A stretch of 23,649 bases of DNA from a virus, in IMG/VR virus record IMGVR_UViG_3300017771_000109, positions 1-23,649 of that record; one strand, given 5' to 3'. This document shows, piece after piece, positions 7,810 through 15,041 of the stretch; positions within the stretch are counted from its first letter, which is position 1, and each line of letters begins with the position of its first letter. The notes under the pieces were generated by a model that saw only the letters and a list, made by a program, of their open reading frames with translations, ran no database searches and was not told where the DNA came from. Position numbers and translations under genes: made by a program.

Positions 7810-8519
7810 ACTTCGTATCTTTTTTCTCCCATAACATATAGTTTACTATCTGGTCTTTGAAACGCACCATTACCACTTACTGATATTCTTACACCATCAC
7901 ACTTAAATGGTGGCACAGCATGTTTTAACTGAGACGGAAAGATATACATTTCATTTGCTTCAGGTACTCCCATGTGAATATTTGTTACCCAAGGAAAAGT
8001 TACATCTGGATTGCCACTTGTCTCGCCATAACTAAATGCAATACAACCAGGACCAGGACCTTTCTTTTTATAATTTTCTCTTTCTGCTTTCATGCCCTCT
8101 GGTATCTGTAAATAGATTACCCAACTAAAGTCACCAGAATGTGTATGTTCAGGTTGATATTCATTGGCATGTTGATAATTAATCCATACGTTCTCTATTA
8201 CATAATCTGGTACAAAAATATAGTTATGAAAGTTCATACGTTCTTTTGTATAATGTGTAAACACATCTTTTAAACTTTTATTAAACCATCTTTGTTGTTT
8301 GCCATCAAATTGTCTTTCATGTCCTGTTTTTAAATCACCTGCTAAACTATCTTTAATAATTTGATTAGTATATGTACCGTCTTCTTGTAAATATCTATCT
8401 GTAGTTTTATCACCTTGTTCTAATAAATCTTTACAAAATTGTGGGTCTAATTTACAATGATAGATGTAAGGACCAAAGTACATATTTTTATATTCATATT
8501 TGTGGTCGTAATTACTCAT
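7806..8519 (-). CDS. 2OG-Fe(II) oxygenase-like protein (TIGR02466 type)
   Basis: A probable non-haem iron, 2-oxoglutarate-dependent oxygenase of the double-stranded beta-helix fold. From the ATG at 8519 (237 aa), the metal-binding region is EHTHSGDFSWVIYLQIP (from residue 124), giving His125/His127 and Asp130 as candidate ligands. MYIFPSQLKHAV supplies the distal His200, and the following VRISVSGNG supplies Arg211 for 2-oxoglutarate. The FPS-x-L-x-H then R-I-S order is the hallmark of the TIGR02466 group. Start: a longer frame would begin with TTG at 8525, but GGAGG lies nine bases before the ATG at 8519 and only three before TTG. The gene sits between gp47 (eight-base overlap) and gp46 (four-base overlap). 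The substrate is unknown; protein, nucleic acid base or small molecule are all possible. Confidence 0.78.
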   Translation of the reverse strand: MSNYDHKYEYKNMYFGPYIYHCKLDPQFCKDLLEQGDKTTDRYLQEDGTYTNQIIKDSLAGDLKTGHERQFDGKQQRWFNKSLKDVFTHYTKERMNFHNYIFVPDYVIENVWINYQHANEYQPEHTHSGDFSWVIYLQIPEGMKAERENYKKKGPGPGCIAFSYGETSGNPDVTFPWVTNIHMGVPEANEMYIFPSQLKHAVPPFKCDGVRISVSGNGAFQRPDSKLYVMGEKRYEV

Positions 8520-9555
8520 AGTCAAATGCCTCCGTATATAAACTTTTCATTAAAGTTTTTAATCTATCTTTATTTAAATTCGTATCTGTTTGTTCTATAT
8601 AGGTATCAAGTAAAGTTGGTGTATCTTCCGTCTTTTCAACTATATCATCATTTACTGTTGAAGCGTCTAAGTCTGAATAATCTTCTATAATTTTTAAATC
8701 ATATACATTAGACTTTTGGTAAATATCATCAACAAATTTATCAAACATAAAGTAGTCTGATTTCTTTTCTACTATAAGTTTAATGTATTTGTTATTACAT
8801 TCATTAAAATCAAAGTTCTTATAATCTGTAGTTTCATCATTGTAATATATTTTATGATGTATTGTTAAAGGGTTTCGTATTGGTGTAAGTTCTCTTGTTT
8901 CTGTATCGTAAATGTGAAAGTGTTTAGGACATTTATAATCTGACCAAGTCATTTCATATTGACAACCAAGGTAAAATATATGACCATCATCTGATTTCTT
9001 ATGAAAGTGACCAGATAATACTGTTTCAAATCTTTTAAACATTTCTTTTTCTACACCTACATCTGAATGGTGTCCAGTATGCATTTCAAAACCTTTAATC
9101 TCTAAATGACCCATAACAATGTCTGCTGTTTCTTGTTCTAACATCATTTTAGTTCTATCGTAGTTTTCAGGTGTTACCCATGGTATAATCAATATATCAT
9201 GTCCTGCAATTGTAATCTTTTGTGGGTCTGAATAAACTTTAAACTGACTTAACAATTCTTTAGGTGCGTTTACTTCATTTGTGTTCTTGTAATAGGTATC
9301 ATGGTTACCTACTATAAAGTGTGTATCATATTTCTTAAATTGACTTACTATCTTATTATTAAAATCAGTAAGTGTTTTAAAGTTTACATACTTACGTCTA
9401 TCTAATATATCACCTAAATGAATAATTGTTTTGATATCGTTTTGTTCTAAGTATGGAAAGAATTGTTTTTGCCAAAACTTATACATGTATTCATGGTAAT
9501 TTGGATTGTCATTACGACATCCAAAATGTGTGTCGTTAACTAGGGCGATTTTCAT
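8512..9555 (-). CDS. 47: gp47 SbcD/Mre11-like nuclease subunit
   Basis: The metallophosphatase-fold nuclease that partners gp46. Metal-binding motifs are in order: DTH at residues 8-10, GDILD at 49-52, GNHD at 83-86, GH at 149-150 and GHFH at 182-185. The C-terminal part would hold the ATPase-binding segment. At 347 aa it matches the T4 protein in size. Its start overlaps the halogenase gene by 20 bases and its end overlaps the oxygenase gene, so the three are probably translated from one message. Confidence 0.95.
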   Translation of the reverse strand: MKIALVNDTHFGCRNDNPNYHEYMYKFWQKQFFPYLEQNDIKTIIHLGDILDRRKYVNFKTLTDFNNKIVSQFKKYDTHFIVGNHDTYYKNTNEVNAPKELLSQFKVYSDPQKITIAGHDILIIPWVTPENYDRTKMMLEQETADIVMGHLEIKGFEMHTGHHSDVGVEKEMFKRFETVLSGHFHKKSDDGHIFYLGCQYEMTWSDYKCPKHFHIYDTETRELTPIRNPLTIHHKIYYNDETTDYKNFDFNECNNKYIKLIVEKKSDYFMFDKFVDDIYQKSNVYDLKIIEDYSDLDASTVNDDIVEKTEDTPTLLDTYIEQTDTNLNKDRLKTLMKSLYTEAFDYE

Positions 9556-11026
9556 ATATGTTGTCTTTTAAATATTGATATAAAGATGGCATAGTATTTA
9601 CTATTTTTTGCCAATCTTGTTTGTTTTGTTCTAAATGATTTGTCCATTCTTCGTTTATCTCTTTTGTATCCGGGTCATACAATAATTGTTCTACATCTAA
9701 TAATGATACTGCCTGCCAATTTAAACCTGTTGCTATATAATGCATACCACCTAATGGGTTAAAATAGTAATCTTGCATTTTGGCATTCATTAAAGATTGT
9801 ACTTCTTTTAAATGTACCAAACTTCTTTTTCTTACATCTTGCCAATATGGTGTATCGTCTCTTAATGATAAGGCATAATGCATGGCAACAAATGTAACAT
9901 ACTCATCAAAAATACTATTACACTCTAAGTTGTGTGTGTCTCTATCCCATTGTGAAAAATCACCTCGTTCTAAATTAGATACTAGTTTCATTATAAACGT
10001 ATGTGTTTGTAAAAGACCTGTGCTCTCTAATGGTTCTATAAATCCGGCAGATAAACCAATTGAACATACATTTTTTATCCACATTTCTTTTTGTCTGCCA
10101 ACTCTCATACGGATGTTTTTAAATTCTAAATCGTCTCTACCTAAGTATTGTTTAAATTGTATTAATGCGTCATCATCATTGATATATTTACTTGAATAAA
10201 CATAACCAGTACCAATTCTTTCCCAACTAGGTATATTCCACACCCAACCATTATCTATCGCCGTACAATTTGTATATGGTTCTAGTTGTTGTTCTTTGTT
10301 TGTGTATGGCATTCTTGTTGCCCATGCACTATCATTAGGTAATATATCATTGTAAGATATAAAATCACCACCAACTTTATTTAATATCATAGATTTAAAA
10401 CCTGTACAGTCTATGACTAAATCACATTCATGTGAATTGATATGTGATACACCATTATCATTTTGTTGTACAAGATTTACATTTTCTAATACATGTTTCA
10501 CACCTCTTGGTAAACAATAATGTTCTTTTAACCATAAACCAAATTTAGTGGCGTCAAAATGATAAGCGGTATCTGTTTTAAAATTGTAGTTAGGTAAAAT
10601 ATCATTAATATCACTTATTTTATTAGCATTAGAAATTAATACATTGGGTGACATGCACTCAGCATAATCACTATTAGGTAAATTTAATAATTGTTTTCTA
10701 AAGTACCATTTGTTTCTTTCTTTATCGTCCCAATAATATGGTCTGCCAAATGGGTAATGAAATGAACCTGCACCTTTTTTATAGAAGTCTGTAAATTTAA
10801 TTGATAACTTATAACTAGCGTCACAGTAAGGCATAAAGTCTTTGTCTTCAATGTTGAGATAATTTAACCAACCATTGATATGACCTAATGTACTTTCACC
10901 TACACCAACTGTAGATACATCTGGACTTTCTATTACAGTTATATTTTTATCAGGAAAGGTACGAATGAGTGTAGCTGCTGACATCCAGCCTGCACTACCA
11001 CCACCCACAACTATAATATTTTTCAT
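9536..11026 (-). CDS. flavin-dependent tryptophan halogenase
   Basis: A 496-residue FADH2-dependent halogenase of the PrnA type. The nucleotide-binding motif GGGSAGW is at residues 8-14. The family signature WxWxIP appears as WVWNIP at 261-266. A lysine in SYKLSIKF (Lys73) is in the place of the catalytic lysine (Lys79 of PrnA), and GFIEPLESTG (328-337) supplies the glutamate and serine of the active site (Glu334, Ser335). With all these present the enzyme should be active, halogenating tryptophan or another indole/aromatic substrate in the host cell. It needs a flavin reductase, and none is encoded here. It overlaps gp55 by four bases upstream and gp47 by 20 bases downstream, so it is expressed with the late sigma factor and the recombination nuclease. 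Halogenase genes are known from some marine T4-like phages. Confidence 0.9.
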   Translation of the reverse strand: MKNIIVVGGGSAGWMSAATLIRTFPDKNITVIESPDVSTVGVGESTLGHINGWLNYLNIEDKDFMPYCDASYKLSIKFTDFYKKGAGSFHYPFGRPYYWDDKERNKWYFRKQLLNLPNSDYAECMSPNVLISNANKISDINDILPNYNFKTDTAYHFDATKFGLWLKEHYCLPRGVKHVLENVNLVQQNDNGVSHINSHECDLVIDCTGFKSMILNKVGGDFISYNDILPNDSAWATRMPYTNKEQQLEPYTNCTAIDNGWVWNIPSWERIGTGYVYSSKYINDDDALIQFKQYLGRDDLEFKNIRMRVGRQKEMWIKNVCSIGLSAGFIEPLESTGLLQTHTFIMKLVSNLERGDFSQWDRDTHNLECNSIFDEYVTFVAMHYALSLRDDTPYWQDVRKRSLVHLKEVQSLMNAKMQDYYFNPLGGMHYIATGLNWQAVSLLDVEQLLYDPDTKEINEEWTNHLEQNKQDWQKIVNTMPSLYQYLKDNIYENRPS

Positions 11027-11580
11027 TGCATAAAGTATTCTAGTTTAGATACTTTTTTCTTCCTTGGTTTCTTTTCTTTTGGTTTATCAGGTGCTATCTC
11101 TACCATATTCTTTCTTAAAAAGTCAGCATATGCGTTTTGATATTCTGTATTATCTGCTTCTTGTGAAACTAACTCATCTAAACCAGACTTCATTATTAGT
11201 TTCTGTTTAATAATTGTTTGTTTCTTTTCTTTTTGGATTCTTCTTATAAATGCGTAGTATATTATTTGTGTAAAGTAAGCAAATGGATTATTTGATTTTG
11301 TTGGATCAAAGTTAGAAACATATTGTAAACAATTTTCTATACCATCAGATATCATATCTTCTTTATAAGTGTAATTAATGAAGTTTGGTCTATATGATAA
11401 ATGATTAGCAATCTTTAGAAAACACTCACCAATGTAATCAGTTATTGGTGGTCTAGGTTTCTTTTTCTTTTCTGCCGCTATACACTTTAATTTATATTCT
11501 TTCATGGCAACTAAAAATTCTTTATTAGAGACATAATGCTCTTTCTTTTTAGGAACCTTGATTGGTTGTGTATTTTTCAT
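11023..11580 (-). CDS. 55: gp55 late-transcription sigma factor
   Basis: The phage sigma factor that directs host RNA polymerase to late promoters. The core sigma-2-like segment around EDMISDGIENCL, then NPFAYFTQIIYYAFIRRI, closely parallels T4 gp55 (MIADGIEAS..., NPHAYITQ..., FVQRIKKE). It is 185 residues long, like T4 gp55. The extreme C-terminus, SKLEYFMQ, resembles the T4 tail SLDFLYE that docks on the sliding clamp gp45. The flanking sequence is strongly basic (KKPRKKK). The start has AAGGA seven bases upstream and follows a near-consensus sigma70 promoter, fitting early or middle expression before late genes are switched on. It is the first gene of a six-gene operon. Confidence 0.93.
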   Translation of the reverse strand: MKNTQPIKVPKKKEHYVSNKEFLVAMKEYKLKCIAAEKKKKPRPPITDYIGECFLKIANHLSYRPNFINYTYKEDMISDGIENCLQYVSNFDPTKSNNPFAYFTQIIYYAFIRRIQKEKKQTIIKQKLIMKSGLDELVSQEADNTEYQNAYADFLRKNMVEIAPDKPKEKKPRKKKVSKLEYFMQ

Positions 11581-11608
11581 ATTATATTCCTTTTTAAAAT
11601 ATTACCCT

Positions 11609-11637
11609 ATTATATCACAATCTAGTAAAAAAGTCAA
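11609..11637 (-). promoter_or_regulatory. sigma70-type promoter of gp55 operon
   Basis: TTGACT (11632-11637), a 17-base spacer ending in TGTGA, then TATAAT (11609-11614) on the minus strand: consensus -10, one mismatch at -35, and an extended -10 TG. It lies 28 bases before the gp55 start. The bases GCTTGAC around the -35 box are shared with other promoters in the window. Confidence 0.85.
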
Positions 11638-11653
11638 GCTGTTATACTAGATT
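11619..11653. repeat. 9-bp inverted repeat flanking the gp55 -35 box
   Basis: AATCTAGTA (11619-11627) and TACTAGATT (11645-11653) are perfect inverted copies separated by 17 bases, with the -35 box between them. The placement is that of an operator for a dimeric regulator. It could also form an RNA or cruciform stem, but the left arm lies inside the promoter spacer. Confidence 0.5.
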
Positions 11654-11694
11654 TTGTAGTAATAAATTATTTTCATTTTTTTTGGTTTAAGCGC

Positions 11695-11723
11695 TTGACA
11701 ATTTGAACAAAATGGTATATAAT
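11695..11723 (+). promoter_or_regulatory. perfect consensus sigma70 promoter facing plus strand
   Basis: TTGACA (11695-11700), 17 bases, then TATAAT (11718-11723): both hexamers and the spacer are exact consensus. The start would be near 11729-11731. It shares GCTTGACAATTTGA with the minus-strand DUF4338 promoter. No plus-strand gene follows. The RNA would begin with CCUCCUU-containing sequence and run antisense to the Sm-like gene and uvsW. The 185-base gap 11581-11765 otherwise holds only the gp55 promoter, its inverted repeat and a tandem TTACCTTAG repeat at about 11751-11770. Confidence 0.65.
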
Positions 11724-11765
11724 AGGCATGTGCCTCCTTCAGAGATAGATTACCTTAGAGTTACC

Positions 11766-12239
11766 TTAGTGTACTGTCTTCTTACCCATTAAGTAGTCTT
11801 GTGTCTCGTCATACTCAACATCGCCCAATTGGTCTAACAATTTACCAAAAGCAGCGGCTCTGTGTTTCTTTATTTCTTCAGGCGATTGTCTTAGTTTTCC
11901 ACTACGAATATTCATATAATACTCAGAAATATCATCTGTAGGAACTGCAAAACATAAAATATTATTTTTATGTATAGATATTACTTTATCTTTAGACTTG
12001 AATAACCAAGGTTTAATTGTCATCTTTTCTTCCATCATATAGTCTCCCAAAAAGTCATGTGGGTGTAACTGTATAATGTAAGGTTCTTCTAATCTTATAA
12101 AATCTGAGTTATCTTGTACCATTACTATGGCAACAAGTTGTTCACCTGAATTTAACTTTACTATTCTAGGTGTTGGTATCTTCTTAATAGTCTCTTTAGG
12201 GTTAGTAGTCACTTTACTTCCTTTCTTTGGAGTTCTCAT
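11766..12239 (-). CDS. small protein with Sm-like (Lsm) N-terminal segment
   Basis: A 157-residue protein. Residues 25-60 (PRIVKLNSGEQLVAIVMVQD, then IRLEEPYII) have the pattern of an Sm1-type beta-barrel: a strand, a sharp SGE turn, a long strand, an acidic break, then a strand ending in E-x-P. The rest is a second beta-rich part with FAVPTDD and a charged helical tail. A basic, Thr/Lys-rich leader precedes the barrel. The gene overlaps uvsW by four bases and ends the recombination operon. In marine T4-like genomes a conserved small gene often lies between uvsW and gp55. RNA binding like Hfq is a speculation from fold alone. Confidence 0.7.
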   Translation of the reverse strand: MRTPKKGSKVTTNPKETIKKIPTPRIVKLNSGEQLVAIVMVQDNSDFIRLEEPYIIQLHPHDFLGDYMMEEKMTIKPWLFKSKDKVISIHKNNILCFAVPTDDISEYYMNIRSGKLRQSPEEIKKHRAAAFGKLLDQLGDVEYDETQDYLMGKKTVH

Positions 12240-13699
12240 ATCAAGTCCACCGTGTGTATATCATAATCAAACTGTTGTTCATTGTAAATATTTATCCTTT
12301 CCAAAAAGTGCTGGATTGTAAAGTTCTTCTTTTCTTTATAAGTAAAATCGTCAGATATATCATACACTTTAGCAGTATCTTTCTGCTCACCTAATCTTAA
12401 ACCACGACCTATAGATTGTAAAACTCTTATAGGTGATTTAGTAGGGCTACTAAAAATAATGTTGTGTAAGTTACGAATATTGATACCAGTGCTATACGTC
12501 CCGTAAGAAGCGACAATAATCGTGTTGTCCAACTTTTCTGTGATTGCTCTAATTCTTTCTCTATCATTTGTTTCTGTTCCGCCGTAAACAAAAAATACTT
12601 TACGGTCTTTTGCTTTTGCCTTTATTTGGTCATGTAAAGGTTTTCCATGTTTTTCTACATACTGAAATAGAACTAGAGTATTACCTTTTTGGTCGATTGC
12701 CAGATTAGTTAAAAACTTATTTCTTCTTTCGTGTGTTACTATATAGTCAATCTCGTCTTGGAACTTAGCATTTTTTATTTGCATACATTCTTCTTTTGGA
12801 TATTTTAAGACAATACATTCTATTTTTAAATCCGCTAATTGTTTCTTATCTATTAATTCTTTTGTAGTTGTAACATAGTGAACAGGTCCAAAGAGACCTT
12901 CTAATACTAACTTATGTACTTTACTATCATCTAGTGTACCAGTTGTACCTATTCTAAACTTGGCATTAATGCAAGCTGCCATAATCTTTTGTAATTCTTT
13001 TGATTTATATAAGTGTGCTTCATCACCTATTACACAATCAAACTGTTCAAAGTATTTCTTATCAAATGTTGCCAGAGATTGCCATGTAGATACAACTATC
13101 TTCTTATCTTCATCTATCTCATAACCATAATACTTTCTTTGTACATTTGTTTCTGCGTCATACCCATATGATATAAAGTCTTTATACATTTGTTCTACTA
13201 GTGATGTAGTTGGTACTACTAATAATATCTTTCCATCACTTTCTCTTATCATTCGTATAATACAATAGATGATTAGAGACTTACCTGAAGCAGTTGGCGA
13301 TACTAATACAGCACGTTTATTATTGATTGCATGTTGAACCGCTCCTATTTGATATTCTCTTGGTTTGATGTTAGGTATAGATAAACCATCAATATACTTG
13401 GAAAAAAGATTGGTAGGATGGTTCACACCAATGGTTTCAGGTGCTTCGTGTGTGATTGTATGTGCGTTCCGGCGACAAAATTCGTTTATATACGGTAGTA
13501 ACCCATAGTAAATTTTACCAGTTGCTTTACTAAACATTCTTATTTTACCGTCCCAACGTCTTGCTCTTACAGACGGCATAAAGCTGGCACCTGGTACTTG
13601 AAATGTAAAAAAATCAGATAAAGACTGTAACAGTCCTAAATCTTCACTTGTACACTTAATATAGGATTCGTTAAACTTTGTTATTTTTAATTCGCTCAT
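12236..13699 (-). CDS. uvsW: UvsW RNA-DNA and DNA branch-migration helicase
   Basis: A superfamily-2 helicase that, in T4, unwinds R-loops at origins, drives branch migration and shifts replication to the recombination-dependent mode. Visible motifs are REYQ (residues 114-117), Walker A SPTASGKS (134-141), VPTTSL (162-167), DEAH (226-229), GTTGTL (251-256), YSTGINI (402-408) and the arginine-finger motif QSIGRGLR (428-435). The N-terminal ~100 residues correspond to the small DNA-binding domain of UvsW (RRWDGKIRMF). At 487 aa it is near the T4 length of 503. It overlaps the preceding glycosyltransferase-like gene by 29 bases. Confidence 0.95.
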   Translation of the reverse strand: MSELKITKFNESYIKCTSEDLGLLQSLSDFFTFQVPGASFMPSVRARRWDGKIRMFSKATGKIYYGLLPYINEFCRRNAHTITHEAPETIGVNHPTNLFSKYIDGLSIPNIKPREYQIGAVQHAINNKRAVLVSPTASGKSLIIYCIIRMIRESDGKILLVVPTTSLVEQMYKDFISYGYDAETNVQRKYYGYEIDEDKKIVVSTWQSLATFDKKYFEQFDCVIGDEAHLYKSKELQKIMAACINAKFRIGTTGTLDDSKVHKLVLEGLFGPVHYVTTTKELIDKKQLADLKIECIVLKYPKEECMQIKNAKFQDEIDYIVTHERRNKFLTNLAIDQKGNTLVLFQYVEKHGKPLHDQIKAKAKDRKVFFVYGGTETNDRERIRAITEKLDNTIIVASYGTYSTGINIRNLHNIIFSSPTKSPIRVLQSIGRGLRLGEQKDTAKVYDISDDFTYKEKKNFTIQHFLERINIYNEQQFDYDIHTVDLI

Positions 13700-14501
13700 T
13701 TAATTCTGCATATGAGATATTAGTCAAGTTTGGTATGTCTTTGAATTTATCAATAGGTTTACCTACATGTACATATTCATGTTGAGGATATTTCTTACAT
13801 AATTTTTCAGTATGGTCTAACCAGTTCTTAGGTTTGATTGCACTTGCACTCTTACCTACATAACCTTTTGTACCTTTGTATATGTTATTGACTTGTTCAG
13901 TCTCACTATAATAATCATAACCTATTAGATATATCTTACTATCTTTATCAGACGCCATCAAAGCAATCAAAGTACCTGCATTAGTCTTTTCATAGTAATA
14001 CTTACCAAGACCTTGTACTTTGTCTTTTCTCTTTGTCCATGTAATTAGATAACCTTCTTGGTCTTTAGATAGATATAGTTTTAAATCATCTTCATTCCAA
14101 CCATTCTTTATTCTATCTTCTCTTAGTTTTGCCATTAAGTCTCTATTGTTTGCCCAACAAACAAAAAATTTCTTCTTTTCACCTTCCCATTCGTGTTCAT
14201 CTAAATGAGTTAATTTAGGTTCTGCAATATCTTTACCTATAAACTTATCAACTGTTTCTCTTTTAAACAAGTTTTCATATACAGTTGCTGGGTTCTTTGA
14301 CCATTGTCTTAGATAACATATATTTTCAAATGCGTAACCACTACGATATATCTCATGGCATATATTATAATCCATTGCAAGTAATATATCAGGTGTAAAA
14401 TCTCTATACAGTCCGTTAGCACCATATATTTTACCATGTGGTCTTAATGTTTCTAAATCAAAGTCTTTACGACTTTCGCCATTACCAATGCAAAAAATCA
14501 T
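13671..14501 (-). CDS. GT42 sialyltransferase / DUF115-like protein
   Basis: A soluble 276-residue protein. It opens with IFCIGNGESRKDFDL (residues 2-16), a glycine-rich nucleotide-binding turn like the start of GT42 sialyltransferases and DUF115/MptE-like proteins. A second matching block is NAGTLIALMA at 174-183 followed by IYLIGYDYYS at 190-199, where these families have a helix, a strand and a G-x-D-x-Y step. The resemblance is of pattern, not of long identity. The reaction (sugar or phospho-sugar transfer) and acceptor are unknown. It starts two bases after the uvsY stop with GGA seven bases upstream of its ATG, so it is cotranscribed with uvsY and uvsW, between which it is inserted. Confidence 0.55.
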   Translation of the reverse strand: MIFCIGNGESRKDFDLETLRPHGKIYGANGLYRDFTPDILLAMDYNICHEIYRSGYAFENICYLRQWSKNPATVYENLFKRETVDKFIGKDIAEPKLTHLDEHEWEGEKKKFFVCWANNRDLMAKLREDRIKNGWNEDDLKLYLSKDQEGYLITWTKRKDKVQGLGKYYYEKTNAGTLIALMASDKDSKIYLIGYDYYSETEQVNNIYKGTKGYVGKSASAIKPKNWLDHTEKLCKKYPQHEYVHVGKPIDKFKDIPNLTNISYAELNERIKNNKV

Positions 14502-14502
14502 A

Positions 14503-14931
14503 TTATATTCCGCCTTCCGTAAATTTTTTCCAATCTATTGCGTTCTTTATCTGAAAACCACGATTAGATATTTGTTTAAGTATATTCTCTAGGTAACTGT
14601 TTACTACGTTTAAGTAATCTACTTTTTGTTTCTGTTTAATAATATCAGTATCAGCGTCAATAAATGTACCTACATCTTGTCGTAATACTTTTAATTCAAA
14701 GTTATTATCTTTGTATGCCTCTGGTTCTGCTTTACCTAAGTAAAACAACCATTTGCTTTTGTATAGTTGTGAGTATTCACTTTTTGCTTTTGTTAACATA
14801 AGTGAGTATGTGGAAAAGTGTTTAAGGTATTTGGCGTGTAAGATTGGTGTTGCTAAACTTTCTCTATCTAGTTCAGTATCGTCTATCTTTAAATCTTTTT
14901 CTGCTTGTGTTTGTAGTTCTTCTAAGTTCAT
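14503..14931 (-). CDS. uvsY: UvsY recombination mediator
   Basis: UvsY loads the UvsX recombinase onto gp32-coated single-stranded DNA. The protein is 142 aa (T4: 137) and begins MNLEELQTQAEKDLKIDDTEL, parallel to T4 MRLEDLQEELKKDVFID. Its C-terminus RGFQIKNAIDWKKFTEGG matches T4 RGFAIKHIQDMRAFEAG. The middle is helical with the paired basic patches expected of a ssDNA-binding hexamer. Its ATG overlaps the stop of a 36-aa ORF (ATGA). Confidence 0.93.
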   Translation of the reverse strand: MNLEELQTQAEKDLKIDDTELDRESLATPILHAKYLKHFSTYSLMLTKAKSEYSQLYKSKWLFYLGKAEPEAYKDNNFELKVLRQDVGTFIDADTDIIKQKQKVDYLNVVNSYLENILKQISNRGFQIKNAIDWKKFTEGGI

Positions 14932-15038
14932 AGTAAAATTGCTCCAATAATAAAACCTAAACTAAACATAATTTTATGTGGGTGGTCAATCCACAATATT
15001 TCTAGTTTAAATCTCAATTCATTTATATATTTCATCAT
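14928..15038 (-). CDS. 36-aa membrane micro-protein upstream of uvsY
   Basis: Begins MMKYINELRFKLEILW and continues into a hydrophobic stretch (MFSLGFIIGAILL) that ends at the stop, so it would be a single-pass membrane peptide with a charged N-terminus. The stop codon TGA overlaps the uvsY ATG by two bases, a typical coupling arrangement that supports it as real. The two tandem ATGs lie only 3-6 bases after the -10 box, so the message would be leaderless or start at an internal codon. No function can be assigned. Confidence 0.6.
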   Translation of the reverse strand: MMKYINELRFKLEILWIDHPHKIMFSLGFIIGAILL

Positions 15039-15041
15039 AAT

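Noticed and set aside
11673-11729. An 18-codon minus-strand ORF with AAGGAGG three bases before its ATG
   Set aside because: The ribosome site is perfect but too close, the peptide is tiny, and the stretch is better explained by the opposed promoter it overlaps. Not listed as a gene.
11581-11765. tRNA or other structured RNA gene in the longest intergenic gap
   Set aside because: No cloverleaf or T-loop-like GTTCRA sequence was found on either strand; only promoters and short repeats are visible.
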